Shown here: piece by piece, positions 1 through 8,915 of the stretch | How positions within the stretch are numbered: the first letter of the stretch is position 1 | How the letters are laid out: the number at the start of each line of letters is the position of its first letter | Assembly: GCA_041920415.1 (NCBI GenBank) | Contig: JBHGYD010000020.1 | Coordinates: forward strand, 1-64,000 | DNA from: JBHGYD01 sp041920415 | Lineage (GTDB): Bacteria > Bacillota > Bacilli > Bacillales > Anoxybacillaceae | Length of the DNA: 64,000 nucleotides | Reading direction: 5' to 3' | The notes under the pieces: model-generated | What the model was told of the DNA's origin: nothing | Seen by the model: the letters and a program-made list of their open reading frames with translations, nothing else | Databases searched by the model: none | Translations under genes and position numbers: made by a program

Positions 1-76
1 TGTGGTCCGCTCGACTTGCATGTATTAGGCACGCCGCCAGCGTTCGTCCTGAGCCAGGATCAAACTCTCCATAGAA
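1..76 (-). rRNA. rrs: 16S rRNA, 5' end only (partial)
   Basis: Read on the minus strand, the sequence ending near 76 is the universal start of bacterial 16S rRNA (GAGTTTGATCCTGGCTCAG, followed by the GACGAACGCTGGCGGCGTGCC region). The gene runs off the left edge. Its place downstream of gyrA matches the first rrn operon (rrnO) of Bacillus subtilis. The exact mature 5' end is estimated from the B. subtilis start. Confidence 0.97.
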
Positions 77-166
77 AGTTTAATATCTAACTCATCGTTC
101 ATTGACGTGGACGCTTGTGTTTTGTTCAGTTTTCAAGGAACCTCATTTTAATAACGCAGCTATTAA

Positions 167-195
167 ATAGTAACAAACAAAAAAATGAATGTCAA
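167..195 (-). promoter_or_regulatory. rrn promoter P2 (sigma A)
   Basis: On the minus strand, TTGACA (195-190), a 17-nt spacer and TACTAT (172-167) form a strong sigma-A promoter about 90 nt before the 16S start. A boxA-like stretch (TTCCTTGAAAACTGAAC, about 127-145) follows in the leader, as in other Bacillus rrn operons, where it loads the antitermination complex. Confidence 0.8.
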
Positions 196-249
196 TATTT
201 TTTTATTAATTGTAAATGCTGTTACTACATTGCGTTTCAGACATGTTTT

Positions 250-278
250 ATTATATCGACATATTTTTATTTTTGCAA
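250..278 (-). promoter_or_regulatory. rrn promoter P1 (sigma A)
   Basis: On the minus strand, TTGCAA (278-273), a 17-nt spacer and a perfect TATAAT (255-250) lie 83 bp upstream of P2. Tandem P1/P2 promoters are the usual arrangement for rrn operons in Bacillus. It sits just past the terminator of the upstream HD-GYP gene, so rrn forms its own transcription unit. Confidence 0.75.
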
Positions 279-287
279 GTATATTTT

Positions 288-322
288 TTAAAAAAGACAA
301 TGATTTTTTCGGAATCATTGTC
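288..322 (-). terminator. Rho-independent terminator of the HD-GYP gene
   Basis: A 10-bp perfect stem (GACAATGATT / AATCATTGTC, 296-322) directly abuts the stop codon of the HD-GYP gene and is followed on the minus strand by a run of T (295-288). It isolates that gene from the rrn promoters. Confidence 0.85.
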
Positions 323-1411
323 TCAATGAACGTGAATGATTTCTTCAATGTAAATATTTCGCTGTTCACTTAATGATATAAATTCATTCGTATTTATATT
401 TTTTACGATTGGACGTGTCGGCTCTTCTCTTTGAATAAAAACGATCTCCGCCATCTCACCATTTGATAATTTTACTTTTGTTCCCACATTAAATGTCGCC
501 AGACTATCTAACAATATTTGTACAACTTCCATACTTACCTTCCCGAAACTGTCTACTTGAACTTGTTCAAGAGCTTTAAAAGGAGACTGTTTTTTTCGAT
601 AAAGACGTTCAGAAACCATGGCATGGTAAACATCAGCCACTGCTACAATTTTGCTGTATGGGTGAATCTGCTTATCATTGATTCCAAACGGATATCCGCT
701 TCCGTCATTTCTTTCATGATGTTGCAGAACTGCTAATTTTACTCCTTCTTGCAATACCGGAATTTTTTGTACCATTTTATACCCGAAAACGGTATGTTGT
801 TTTACTTCTCGATACTCTTCCGCTGTAAGGGCTGATTTCTTCATAATGATTTTCTCATCAATTTTTGACATCCCACAGTCGCATAAAATTCCCGCAAGAG
901 CAATTTGATAACAATCTCCCTTGCTATAGTTTAAATGTTTTGCTAAAAATCCTGATAGTAATCCAACGCTGACCGCATGGTGATACAGATACTCTTCTTC
1001 TGTTGTGTAACGATATAATGTAAGTAACTCATTTCTATTATCAATCAATTGATCAAGCAGTGGAATAATAATAGCTCTTATTTCTCCTATATCAATAGGG
1101 AACCCTGACTGCCAAGATTGAAATGATTTCTTATATCGTTGAACAGCTTTTAAATAGAGCGATGTTATCTCTTCTTTGGTTTCATTGCTACTATGATGAC
1201 GTTGTTCAAGCACTTCGGTCGGCTTAAATGGATTTCCATTTACTAAAACAGATTCAACATATACATCTTTAATCAAAAATTTCTCTAGTACATTTAATAA
1301 AACTGGAGTTAATACCGTGTTTTTAGGAATAATCGGTTTTTTTGTTTTACCTATTACATCTTCAGCAAGAATACATCCTTCTTGCAATTGATTGATTTTT
1401 ACACGTATCAT
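323..1411 (-). CDS. HD-GYP domain protein with a degenerate HD motif
   Basis: 362 aa from an ATG at 1411; the open frame extends further upstream but MIRVKI is the natural domain start. Residues 1-130 are an N-terminal region of unknown function. Residues 140-300 form an HD-GYP domain, the family that hydrolyses c-di-GMP. The GYP half is intact (HHE 231-233, GSGYP 237-241, AD 259-260). The metal-binding HD pair normally seen as LLHDIGK reads LCDCGMSK here (C177-D178), so the key His and Lys are missing. It may bind rather than cleave c-di-GMP, or be inactive; that is inference. It lies between gyrA and rrn with its own terminator. Confidence 0.85.
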   Translation of the reverse strand: MIRVKINQLQEGCILAEDVIGKTKKPIIPKNTVLTPVLLNVLEKFLIKDVYVESVLVNGNPFKPTEVLEQRHHSSNETKEEITSLYLKAVQRYKKSFQSWQSGFPIDIGEIRAIIIPLLDQLIDNRNELLTLYRYTTEEEYLYHHAVSVGLLSGFLAKHLNYSKGDCYQIALAGILCDCGMSKIDEKIIMKKSALTAEEYREVKQHTVFGYKMVQKIPVLQEGVKLAVLQHHERNDGSGYPFGINDKQIHPYSKIVAVADVYHAMVSERLYRKKQSPFKALEQVQVDSFGKVSMEVVQILLDSLATFNVGTKVKLSNGEMAEIVFIQREEPTRPIVKNINTNEFISLSEQRNIYIEEIIHVH

Positions 1412-1554
1412 CCTTTTCGATCCCCCAGTCCGCCAAAACGATTCTCCCTTATTTTCTATACTAACATTGAAAGGGAACAAAATTGTAGTCTATAATTTCC
1501 AAAAAATAGACCGATAACATTTTTATCATCATTGTGTCCACTTAAAGACATTAA

Positions 1555-1600
1555 GAAAAAAGCTGACTCGAAGGTGCTCATGGCAACCTTTCGAATCAGC
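1555..1600 (-). terminator. gyrA terminator
   Basis: A long stem (GCTGATTCGAAAGGT pairing with ACCTTCGAGTCAGC, 1562-1600) begins 6 nt after the gyrA stop and is followed on the minus strand by TTTTTTC. Confidence 0.9.
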
Positions 1601-1606
1601 ATTTTT

Positions 1607-4078
1607 TTAATTTTCATCCTCTTCCTCGGTTTCTTTTTCTTCTTCTTTCGGAACTTTAGCAACTGTAGCGACATATTCATGCTCATTATCATCCGATAGG
1701 CGGATGAGCTTGACTCCTTGCGTATTTCTTCCCATTCGAGAAATATCGCTAACCGCAATACGAATTAAAATTCCACTTGTTGTAATGAGCATAAGGTCTT
1801 CTTCACCGGTTACCGTTTTGACAGCAACAACCGTTCCATTTTTCTCGGTAATATTACACGTTTTTAATCCTTTTCCACCGCGGCTTTGTATACGATATTC
1901 AGAAGCAGGAGTCCGTTTCCCATAACCATTTTTCGTCACAGTTAAGACGTCACAGTCTTCCTCTAGAATCTCCATCCCAACGACTTCATCGCCTTCTTCA
2001 AGCGTAATCGCTTTTACCCCTGTCGCACTTCGTCCCATTGTTCGTACATCGGTCTCAGGAAAACGAATTAACATACCATTTTTTGTTCCCACAATAATGT
2101 GCTTTGAACCGTCCGTAAGCTTTACGGAAATTAATTCATCACCTTCGCGCAAACTAATGGCGATAAGACCATTATTACGAATGTTCGCAAAAGAAGACAA
2201 TGGAGAACGTTTAGAAATCCCTTCTTTTGTTGTGAAAAACAGGAATGAATTGTCATCAAATTCATCAATGGTAATAATGGTGTTAATCCACTCATCTTTA
2301 TCAATTTCTAGTAAGTTAATGATTGGGATTCCTTTTGCTGTCCGACCAAATTCAGGAATTTCATACCCTTTTGCTCGGTATACTTTCCCTTTATTTGTGA
2401 AAAATAAAATCGTGTTATGAGTAGAGGTGATAAGAAGATGTTCGACAAAGTCATCTTCACTAGTATTCATCCCTTGAATTCCTCTACCACCGCGTTTTTG
2501 GCTTCTATAAGTAGATAAAGGCAAACGTTTGATATATCCCTTATGCGTCAATGTTATAACAATATTCTCGCGCGGAATTAAGTCTTCATCATCAAATTCT
2601 TCTACGCCTCCGCTAATAATTTCCGTTCTTCGTTCATCATTAAATCTTTCTTTAATTTCACTCAATTCATCGCGGATAATTTGTAAGACTTTTTCTTCAT
2701 CGGCTAAAATCGCCTTCAATTCCGCAATGAGCCGAACCAAATCTTGATACTCCTGCTCGATTTTTTCGCGTTCCAAACCTGTTAAACGCTGAAGGCGCAT
2801 ATCTAAAATCGCTTGAGCTTGTCTTTCTGTAAGCGAAAATTGCTGCATTAATCCTTCTTTTGCAATTTCTGTCGTCTGCGAATTACGAATTAATTGAATC
2901 ACTTCGTCTAAATGATCAAGAGCAATGCGCAATCCTTCTAAAATATGTGCGCGCGCCTCTGCTTTTTTCAATTCATATGCTGTGCGACGACGAATAACGA
3001 TTTTTTGATGTTCTAAATAATGGCTTAAACATTGTTTTAAATTTAAGACCTTCGGTTCGCCGTTGACTAACGCTAACATATTGATGCCAAAGCTTGTTTG
3101 TAAAGCGGTTTGTTTATATAAATTGTTTAAAATAACTTTTGCGTTTGCATCTTTGCGAACTTCAATCACGATTCTCATACCGCTACGGTCGGATTCGTCA
3201 CGTAAATCAGTAATGCCGTCAATTTTTTTCTCTCTAACAAGTTCGGCAATTCTTTCAATCAATTTCGCTTTGTTTACTTGGTAAGGAAGTTCGCGAACAA
3301 TAATCGTTTCTTTTCCATTTGCCTTCTGCTCAATCTCGACTTTGGCACGCAATGTAATCGAGCCGCGTCCTGTCTCATATGCCTTTCGAATGCCACTGCG
3401 GCCGATAATTTGTCCAGCCGTCGGAAAATCTGGACCTGGTATAAATTCCATCAGCTCAGCAATCGTCATGTCAGGATCTTTACTTAAAGCTAAAATGGCA
3501 TCAATCACTTCACCAAGTTGATGCGGTGGAATATTCGTCGCCATTCCGACTGCGATACCGGACGAACCATTGACAAGCAAATTAGGGAATCGTGACGGTA
3601 AAACAACAGGTTCCTTTTCTGATCCATCATAGTTATCTTGATAGTCAATGGTGTCTTTATTAATGTCGCGTAATAACTCCATTGCGATCTTTGACATTCT
3701 CGCTTCTGTGTAGCGCATCGCTGCCGCTGCATCACCGTCAATAGAGCCAAAGTTTCCATGTCCATCAACAAGCATATAGCGATAGTTAAAGTCTTGCGCC
3801 ATTCGTACCATTGTATCGTAAACAGCTGCGTCACCGTGTGGATGGTATTTACCAATGACTTCGCCGACGATACGCGCTGATTTTTTATAAGGCTTGTCCG
3901 CTGTCATTCCTAAATCATGCATCGCATACAAAATACGGCGATGAACAGGTTTGAGCCCATCGCGAACATCAGGCAATGCGCGCGATACAATGACGCTCAT
4001 CGCGTAATCAAGAAATGATGAACGCATCTCTTGACTAATATTTACTTCTCGAATTCGCGGATTATGATTTTCTGACAT
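1607..4078 (-). CDS. gyrA: DNA gyrase subunit A
   Basis: 823 aa, the normal length. GyrA is the DNA-breaking and rejoining subunit of gyrase, which introduces negative supercoils. The catalytic tyrosine is Y123 in the motif AAMRYTEARM. The C-terminal beta-pinwheel begins after a GyrA-box (QKRGGRGIQG, about 527-536), needed to wrap DNA. The tail is very acidic. In the quinolone-pocket helix, the position equal to E. coli Ser83 is Ala84 (HGDAAVYD), while the acidic Asp88 is kept. gyrB lies 99 bp upstream and a strong terminator lies directly downstream. Confidence 0.98.
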   Translation of the reverse strand: MSENHNPRIREVNISQEMRSSFLDYAMSVIVSRALPDVRDGLKPVHRRILYAMHDLGMTADKPYKKSARIVGEVIGKYHPHGDAAVYDTMVRMAQDFNYRYMLVDGHGNFGSIDGDAAAAMRYTEARMSKIAMELLRDINKDTIDYQDNYDGSEKEPVVLPSRFPNLLVNGSSGIAVGMATNIPPHQLGEVIDAILALSKDPDMTIAELMEFIPGPDFPTAGQIIGRSGIRKAYETGRGSITLRAKVEIEQKANGKETIIVRELPYQVNKAKLIERIAELVREKKIDGITDLRDESDRSGMRIVIEVRKDANAKVILNNLYKQTALQTSFGINMLALVNGEPKVLNLKQCLSHYLEHQKIVIRRRTAYELKKAEARAHILEGLRIALDHLDEVIQLIRNSQTTEIAKEGLMQQFSLTERQAQAILDMRLQRLTGLEREKIEQEYQDLVRLIAELKAILADEEKVLQIIRDELSEIKERFNDERRTEIISGGVEEFDDEDLIPRENIVITLTHKGYIKRLPLSTYRSQKRGGRGIQGMNTSEDDFVEHLLITSTHNTILFFTNKGKVYRAKGYEIPEFGRTAKGIPIINLLEIDKDEWINTIITIDEFDDNSFLFFTTKEGISKRSPLSSFANIRNNGLIAISLREGDELISVKLTDGSKHIIVGTKNGMLIRFPETDVRTMGRSATGVKAITLEEGDEVVGMEILEEDCDVLTVTKNGYGKRTPASEYRIQSRGGKGLKTCNITEKNGTVVAVKTVTGEEDLMLITTSGILIRIAVSDISRMGRNTQGVKLIRLSDDNEHEYVATVAKVPKEEEKETEEEDEN

Positions 4079-4177
4079 TCCTCAAAAACCTCCCTTATAA
4101 ACTCATTTTTTAACGGGGGAGGGTGATCGATTAACACTCTCCGATACATAAGCAAGAAGGATAGATATGAATCTATC

Positions 4178-6100
4178 CTAAATATCTAAGTTCTTGACGT
4201 ATCTTGCATTTTCTTCAATAAATTGTCTTCTTGGTTCGACTTTATCTCCCATTAAAATTTCAAATGTTTCATCTGCTTCAATTGCATCTTGTAAACTTAC
4301 TTGAAGCAATGTTCGCGTTTCTGGGTTCATTGTTGTTTCCCATAACTGTTCTGGGTTCATCTCTCCGAGACCTTTGTAACGTTGGATCGTCGGTTTTGGA
4401 TTTTCTGGCAACTCAGCAAGAATCTTTTCTAATTGTCTGTCATTATATGCATATTCTACCCGTTTTCCTTGTTGGATTTTGTAAAGAGGTGGTTGAGCGA
4501 TGTAAACATAGCCGCGCTCGATAATTTCTCGCATATAACGATAAAAAAACGTGAGTAAAAGTGTACGAATGTGTGCTCCATCAACATCGGCATCGGTCAT
4601 AATAATGATTTTATGATAACGGGCTTTTGTAATATCAAAGTCTTCTCCGATTCCCGTTCCTAAAGCGGTAATAATCGCACGAACTTCATTGTTTGATAAA
4701 ATTTTATCTAGACGCGCTTTTTCAACGTTAATAATTTTACCGCGTAATGGTAAAATCGCTTGGAAATGGCGGTCTCGTCCTTGTTTTGCTGAACCGCCCG
4801 CTGAATCTCCTTCCACTACGTATAATTCGCTAATCGAAGGGTCTTTCGAAGAGCAATCCGCTAACTTTCCTGGCAAGTTAGAAATTTCAAGGGCGCTCTT
4901 TCTTCTTGTCAGCTCTCTCGCTTTTTTTGCGGCTAAACGGGCGCGAGCAGCCATCATTCCTTTTTCAACGATTTTTTTAGCGATCGTTGGATTTTCTAAC
5001 AAAAACGTTTCAAATTGTTCGGAGAAAATCGAGTCGGTAACGGTTCTTGCATCGCTATTTCCAAGTTTCGTTTTTGTTTGTCCTTCAAATTGTGGTGACG
5101 GATGTTTTACGGAAACAATCGCTGTTAACCCTTCGCGAACATCTTCACCTGTCAAGTTGACGTCATTATCTTTAAAAATGTGATGCTTGCGCGCATAATC
5201 GTTAATAATACGCGTTAACGCCGTTTTAAAGCCAGATTCATGAGTTCCGCCCTCGTGTGTATGAATATTATTAGCGAATGAATAGATATTGCTACTATAA
5301 CTGTCATTATATTGGAGGGCGATTTCAACATAAATACCGTCTCTTTCACCAATGATATAAATCGGCTCTTCGTGAAGCACTTCTCGCGTTCGGTTTAGAT
5401 GTTGAACATACGACTTAATTCCGCCTTCGTAATAGTATTCGTTTTTCCGATTTTCGACTCGTTTATCTTCAAGCGTAATTTTGATGCCGCGATTTAAAAA
5501 CGCTAATTCACGCAAACGGTTTGCCAATGTCTCATAGTCATATTCTGTCGTTTCTGTAAAGATTTCTGGATCTGGTTTGAAATGGGTAGTAGTGCCTGTC
5601 CGATCTGTTTCGCCAATCACCTGTAAATCCGTACAAGGAACGCCTCGTTCATATTTTTGATAATGAATTTTTCCTTCCCGATAAACAAATACTTCGAGCT
5701 CTTTCGACAATGCATTTACTACGGACGCACCAACACCATGAAGTCCTCCGGATACTTTATAACCGCCGCCGCCAAATTTTCCGCCTGCATGAAGGACGGT
5801 CATAATGACCTCGACAGCTGGTCGGCCCATTTGTTCTTGAATGCCAACAGGGATTCCGCGACCGTTATCTACAACGGTAATGCTATTGTCTTTCTCGATT
5901 GTCACATGAATTTCTGTACAATAGCCAGCTAACGCTTCATCAATACTATTATCAACGATCTCCCATACTAAATGGTGTAATCCTTTTGAACCGGTTGACC
6001 CGATATACATTCCTGGCCGCTTTCGAACTGCTTCCAGTCCTTCTAATACTTGAATTTGACTTGCATCATACGTATGTTCGATTTTTTGTTCCATTGTCAT
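4178..6100 (-). CDS. gyrB: DNA gyrase subunit B
   Basis: 640 aa, close to the 638 aa of B. subtilis GyrB and collinear with it as remembered. It supplies the ATPase of gyrase. The GHKL ATP site shows IVDNSIDEA, DNGRGIP and GGLHGVGASVVNAL. The TOPRIM metal site shows EGDSAGG and DADVDG. The C-terminus ends VEPRRQFIEENARYVKNLDI, typical of the family. ATG at 6100 is chosen because AGGTGAT lies about 6 nt upstream; an in-frame GTG at 6109 would overlap that ribosome-binding site. A hairpin without a T-run (4158-4180) lies in the gyrB-gyrA gap and at the gyrB stop. Confidence 0.98.
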   Translation of the reverse strand: MTMEQKIEHTYDASQIQVLEGLEAVRKRPGMYIGSTGSKGLHHLVWEIVDNSIDEALAGYCTEIHVTIEKDNSITVVDNGRGIPVGIQEQMGRPAVEVIMTVLHAGGKFGGGGYKVSGGLHGVGASVVNALSKELEVFVYREGKIHYQKYERGVPCTDLQVIGETDRTGTTTHFKPDPEIFTETTEYDYETLANRLRELAFLNRGIKITLEDKRVENRKNEYYYEGGIKSYVQHLNRTREVLHEEPIYIIGERDGIYVEIALQYNDSYSSNIYSFANNIHTHEGGTHESGFKTALTRIINDYARKHHIFKDNDVNLTGEDVREGLTAIVSVKHPSPQFEGQTKTKLGNSDARTVTDSIFSEQFETFLLENPTIAKKIVEKGMMAARARLAAKKARELTRRKSALEISNLPGKLADCSSKDPSISELYVVEGDSAGGSAKQGRDRHFQAILPLRGKIINVEKARLDKILSNNEVRAIITALGTGIGEDFDITKARYHKIIIMTDADVDGAHIRTLLLTFFYRYMREIIERGYVYIAQPPLYKIQQGKRVEYAYNDRQLEKILAELPENPKPTIQRYKGLGEMNPEQLWETTMNPETRTLLQVSLQDAIEADETFEILMGDKVEPRRQFIEENARYVKNLDI

Positions 6101-6148
6101 GTTAATCACCTACGCTTTCCTTTGAAAAACGATCAAGAAGCCTAACTA

Positions 6149-7264
6149 TTAGGGAGTACAAATATGACCGGAACGCACGTTATAGATGGCTGCTTCTTTT
6201 ATTACATCATGTTCGATTCCGTCAATACTTGTTGTGGTTACAAACGTTTGAACTTTTTGGCGGATTGTATTGAGTAGATGGGTTTGTCGAAAATCATCAA
6301 GCTCTGAAAGCACATCATCTAGTAAAAGAATGGGATAATCGCCAATTTCCGAAAAAATTAATTCAATTTCGGCTAATTTGATAGATAAGGCCGTCGTTCT
6401 TTGCTGCCCTTGAGACCCGAATGTTTGCACATCTTTCTCATTCACATCAAACGATATATCGTCGCGATGTGGGCCAGCAAGTGTCATTCCTCGATTGATT
6501 TCCTTCTCCTTTATTTTATCAAACTTCTCACTATATGCTTCTATTATTCTCGACAATTCCATCTTTTCTGATACATCAACGGAAGGATGATATTTAATTT
6601 GCAGTTTTTCTAATCCTCTGCTAATTTCATAATGAATCGGTTCCGCCCATTTTTGGAGCAACTGTAAAAATTCATACCGTTTTAGCGTAATTTTCGCAGC
6701 TAACTCAATTAATTGTTCAGTTAATACGTCCAATACTGTTTCATCGTTATGCTGTCTTGCTTGGAGCAATTTTAAATAGTGATTCCGTTGCTGTAGTATT
6801 TTTTGGTATTGACTTAAATCGTGCATGTAAACCGTGGAAATTTGTCCAATTTCCATATCGATAAATCGCCGTCTTACTTGCGGACTCCCTTTGACTAAAT
6901 TCAAGTCTTCAGGAGCAAACATAACAACATTTATATTACCGACATATTGACTTAGTTTCGGTTGCTCAATATGATTGCTTCGCGCTTTTTTCCCTTTCTT
7001 TGAAATAATTAGCTGTAAAGATAAAGGGCCATTTCGTTTCATGGCTCTCCCTTCTATTTTAGCATATTCCTCTTCCCAACGAATCAATTCTTTATCGTTT
7101 GTTGTGCGATGGGACTTCGCCATTGCTAGAACGTAAATGGCCTCCATCATATTTGTCTTTCCTTGCGCATTTTCCCCTAAGATGACATTTACATTGTTAG
7201 TAAACTCAATTTCTTCGCTTTTGTAATTACGGTAATTTTTTAAAGATAAATGTGTTAAAAACAA
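6149..7264 (-). CDS. recF: DNA replication and repair protein RecF
   Basis: 371 aa SMC-like ATPase that helps load RecA at single-strand gaps, working with RecO and RecR. The Walker A motif is GENAQGKT (30-37), the ABC-type signature region reads SQGQQR (284-289) and Walker B is ILLLDD (312-317), with GPHRDD at 264-269. It sits 11 bp after the S4-domain gene and about 50 bp before gyrB, the conserved order in Bacillaceae. Confidence 0.97.
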   Translation of the reverse strand: MFLTHLSLKNYRNYKSEEIEFTNNVNVILGENAQGKTNMMEAIYVLAMAKSHRTTNDKELIRWEEEYAKIEGRAMKRNGPLSLQLIISKKGKKARSNHIEQPKLSQYVGNINVVMFAPEDLNLVKGSPQVRRRFIDMEIGQISTVYMHDLSQYQKILQQRNHYLKLLQARQHNDETVLDVLTEQLIELAAKITLKRYEFLQLLQKWAEPIHYEISRGLEKLQIKYHPSVDVSEKMELSRIIEAYSEKFDKIKEKEINRGMTLAGPHRDDISFDVNEKDVQTFGSQGQQRTTALSIKLAEIELIFSEIGDYPILLLDDVLSELDDFRQTHLLNTIRQKVQTFVTTTSIDGIEHDVIKEAAIYNVRSGHICTP

Positions 7265-7275
7265 AGGTCCTTCAC

Positions 7276-7497
7276 CTACTCTAAAGCCGTTACAATAAAG
7301 GTACCGAACTCGTTAATTTCGACAATATCTCCGTGTTTCAATTTTCGGCCGCGACGGCTTTCTCTCTCTCCATTTACATATACTTCTTTCGTTTGCAAAA
7401 ACCATTTTGCCATGCCACCCGTATCGATCGCTTGAATAAGTTTTAGAAACTGACCAAGGGTGATTATTTCTGTTGTAATTTCAACATTTTTTTTCAT
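7276..7497 (-). CDS. rlbA: S4-domain RNA-binding protein YaaA (RlbA)
   Basis: 73 aa from ATG 7497, against about 71 aa for B. subtilis YaaA. The open frame reaches 7533, but GGTGAA sits just before MKKNVEITTE. Almost the whole protein is one S4 RNA-binding domain (LGQFLKLIQAIDTGGMAKWF, then VNGERESRRGRKLKHGD). The family is linked to large ribosomal subunit assembly; the exact role is not settled as far as I know. The gene is placed between dnaN and recF as usual. Confidence 0.9.
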   Translation of the reverse strand: MKKNVEITTEIITLGQFLKLIQAIDTGGMAKWFLQTKEVYVNGERESRRGRKLKHGDIVEINEFGTFIVTALE

Positions 7498-7565
7498 TTG
7501 TTCACCGCTCTCTTTCCGAAAAAAACTGTCCATTTTTTTATTGTACTAAAAAAATTGCCGATAGA

Positions 7566-7602
7566 AAAGAAAGCCGCTAGAACATGCTTTCTTCTAGCAG
7601 CT
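7566..7602 (-). terminator. dnaN terminator
   Basis: A stem GCTGCTAGAA / TTCTAGCGGC (7573-7601) follows the dnaN stop by about 10 nt, with TTTCTTTTCT after it on the minus strand. It separates dnaAN from the yaaA-recF-gyrBA group, at least partly. Confidence 0.85.
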
Positions 7603-7613
7603 TTTTTCATGAA

Positions 7614-8750
7614 TCAATACGTTCTTACCGGTAAAATAAGTTGAAGCATTGAATCATCGTTTAATGGACGAAGTACAAATGGACGCATCGCCCCAGTAAA
7701 GCTAATTTTAATTTCAGTTCCTTCCAAAGCCTTCAACGCATCCATCATATATTTTGCACTAAAAGAAATTTTTAATTCCTCTCCTTCTATTGCTTCACTT
7801 TGAATTTCCTCTGTTACCTTTCCGATTTCAGGAGAAATCGAAGAAATTTCGATGATACCATCCTGTAAAGTGGTTAATTTGACAACATTATTTCTTCCTT
7901 CCCTCGCTAGTAAAGACGCGCGATCAATCGCTTGTAAAAACTCTTTTGTATTTACAATCACATCTGTCTGACTATCCGTAGGAATTAAACGAGATGTATC
8001 CGGATAATTTCCATCAAGTAATCTTGAGAAAAATAATAAATGTTTTGTTTTAAAGAGAACTTGGTTTTCCGTAATGACAATCTCTACTAATTCGTTACTG
8101 TCGTCTAAAATTTTGCTTAATTCATTTAAGCTTTTCCCTGGAATAACGACATTGTATGACTGATTATTCTCCATTTCTACTTTTGCTTTCCGCAACGCTA
8201 GCCGATGGCTATCTGTTGCAATACAGATTAACTCACTATTTTCAACTCTCCAGTTTACACCTGTTAATATCGGTCTTGTTTCTGAAGTGGAAACAGCAAA
8301 AACTGTCTGGCGAATTAAATTTTTTAATAAATCTGTTGGTATTTTAAAGACGTTTTCTTCTTTGATTTGCGGAAGTCTTGGATATTCTTCTGCATCTAAT
8401 CCATTTAAATTAAATTCTGTTTTCCCTGAACGAATGACCGTTACAAATTGGTTTTGAACTTCAATTTCTACTGTATCTTGCGGAAGTTTTTTGACTATCT
8501 CAGCAAAAAAACGAGCTTGTAGCACAATGCTGCCTGGCTGTAATACTTCAACAATGATTTTTCCTTCCTCTTCAGTTGGAATGAACGATTCAATCGAAAT
8601 ATCAGAATCACTTCCTGTTAAAGTAACACCTTGTTCTGTTGCCGCTATTTTGATCCCTGTCAGAATAGGAATTGTTGTCCGGGAAGAAACAGCTTTCATC
8701 ACATCTTGTACACTTTGAACTAAATAGTCCCTTTGGATTACGAGTCGCAT
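7614..8750 (-). CDS. dnaN: DNA polymerase III beta sliding clamp
   Basis: 378 aa, identical in length to B. subtilis DnaN. It is the ring that tethers the replicative polymerase to DNA and recruits partners such as YabA and MutS. Three clamp domains of about 120 aa each are expected; the C-terminus ends in the conserved ILPVRTY. AGGAGGG lies upstream of TTGATG; ATG at 8750 is chosen, although TTG at 8753 is possible. The gene is downstream of dnaA with the unwinding part of oriC between them. Confidence 0.97.
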   Translation of the reverse strand: MRLVIQRDYLVQSVQDVMKAVSSRTTIPILTGIKIAATEQGVTLTGSDSDISIESFIPTEEEGKIIVEVLQPGSIVLQARFFAEIVKKLPQDTVEIEVQNQFVTVIRSGKTEFNLNGLDAEEYPRLPQIKEENVFKIPTDLLKNLIRQTVFAVSTSETRPILTGVNWRVENSELICIATDSHRLALRKAKVEMENNQSYNVVIPGKSLNELSKILDDSNELVEIVITENQVLFKTKHLLFFSRLLDGNYPDTSRLIPTDSQTDVIVNTKEFLQAIDRASLLAREGRNNVVKLTTLQDGIIEISSISPEIGKVTEEIQSEAIEGEELKISFSAKYMMDALKALEGTEIKISFTGAMRPFVLRPLNDDSMLQLILPVRTY

Positions 8751-8770
8751 CAATAATGCCCTCCTAGTAA

Positions 8771-8911
8771 AGGAATAATTATTTTATATAAAAAATAATA
8801 ATAATAATAGTAGTAGTGGTTGTTAACATGTGGATAACTAAAAAGAAACAAAGGAAACACAGTCATCCACATGTGGATAGACTGTGTGCAACTCATTCTT
8901 TATTATTCACA
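8771..8911. other. oriC, dnaA-dnaN half: unwinding element, DnaA-trios and DnaA boxes
   Basis: Reading toward dnaA on the plus strand: an AT-rich stretch (8771-8793), then DnaA-trios AAT x5 and AGT x3 (8794-8817), a short GC-containing step (GGT), then DnaA boxes. The boxes are TGTGGATAA (8829-8837, perfect), TCATCCACA and TGTGGATAG facing each other (8863-8880), and TTATTCACA (8903-8911). On the opposite strand the order box-spacer-CCACTACTACTATTATT matches the basal unwinding system of B. subtilis (boxes, GC-rich step, 3'-GAT trios). This is where DnaA opens the duplex. Confidence 0.9.
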
Positions 8912-8915
8912 CTAT

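Noticed and set aside
4158..4180. Terminator between gyrB and gyrA
   Set aside because: The palindrome AGGATAGAT...ATCTATCCT has no T-run on the minus strand and overlaps the end of gyrB; gyrA is expected to be co-transcribed or to have its own promoter.
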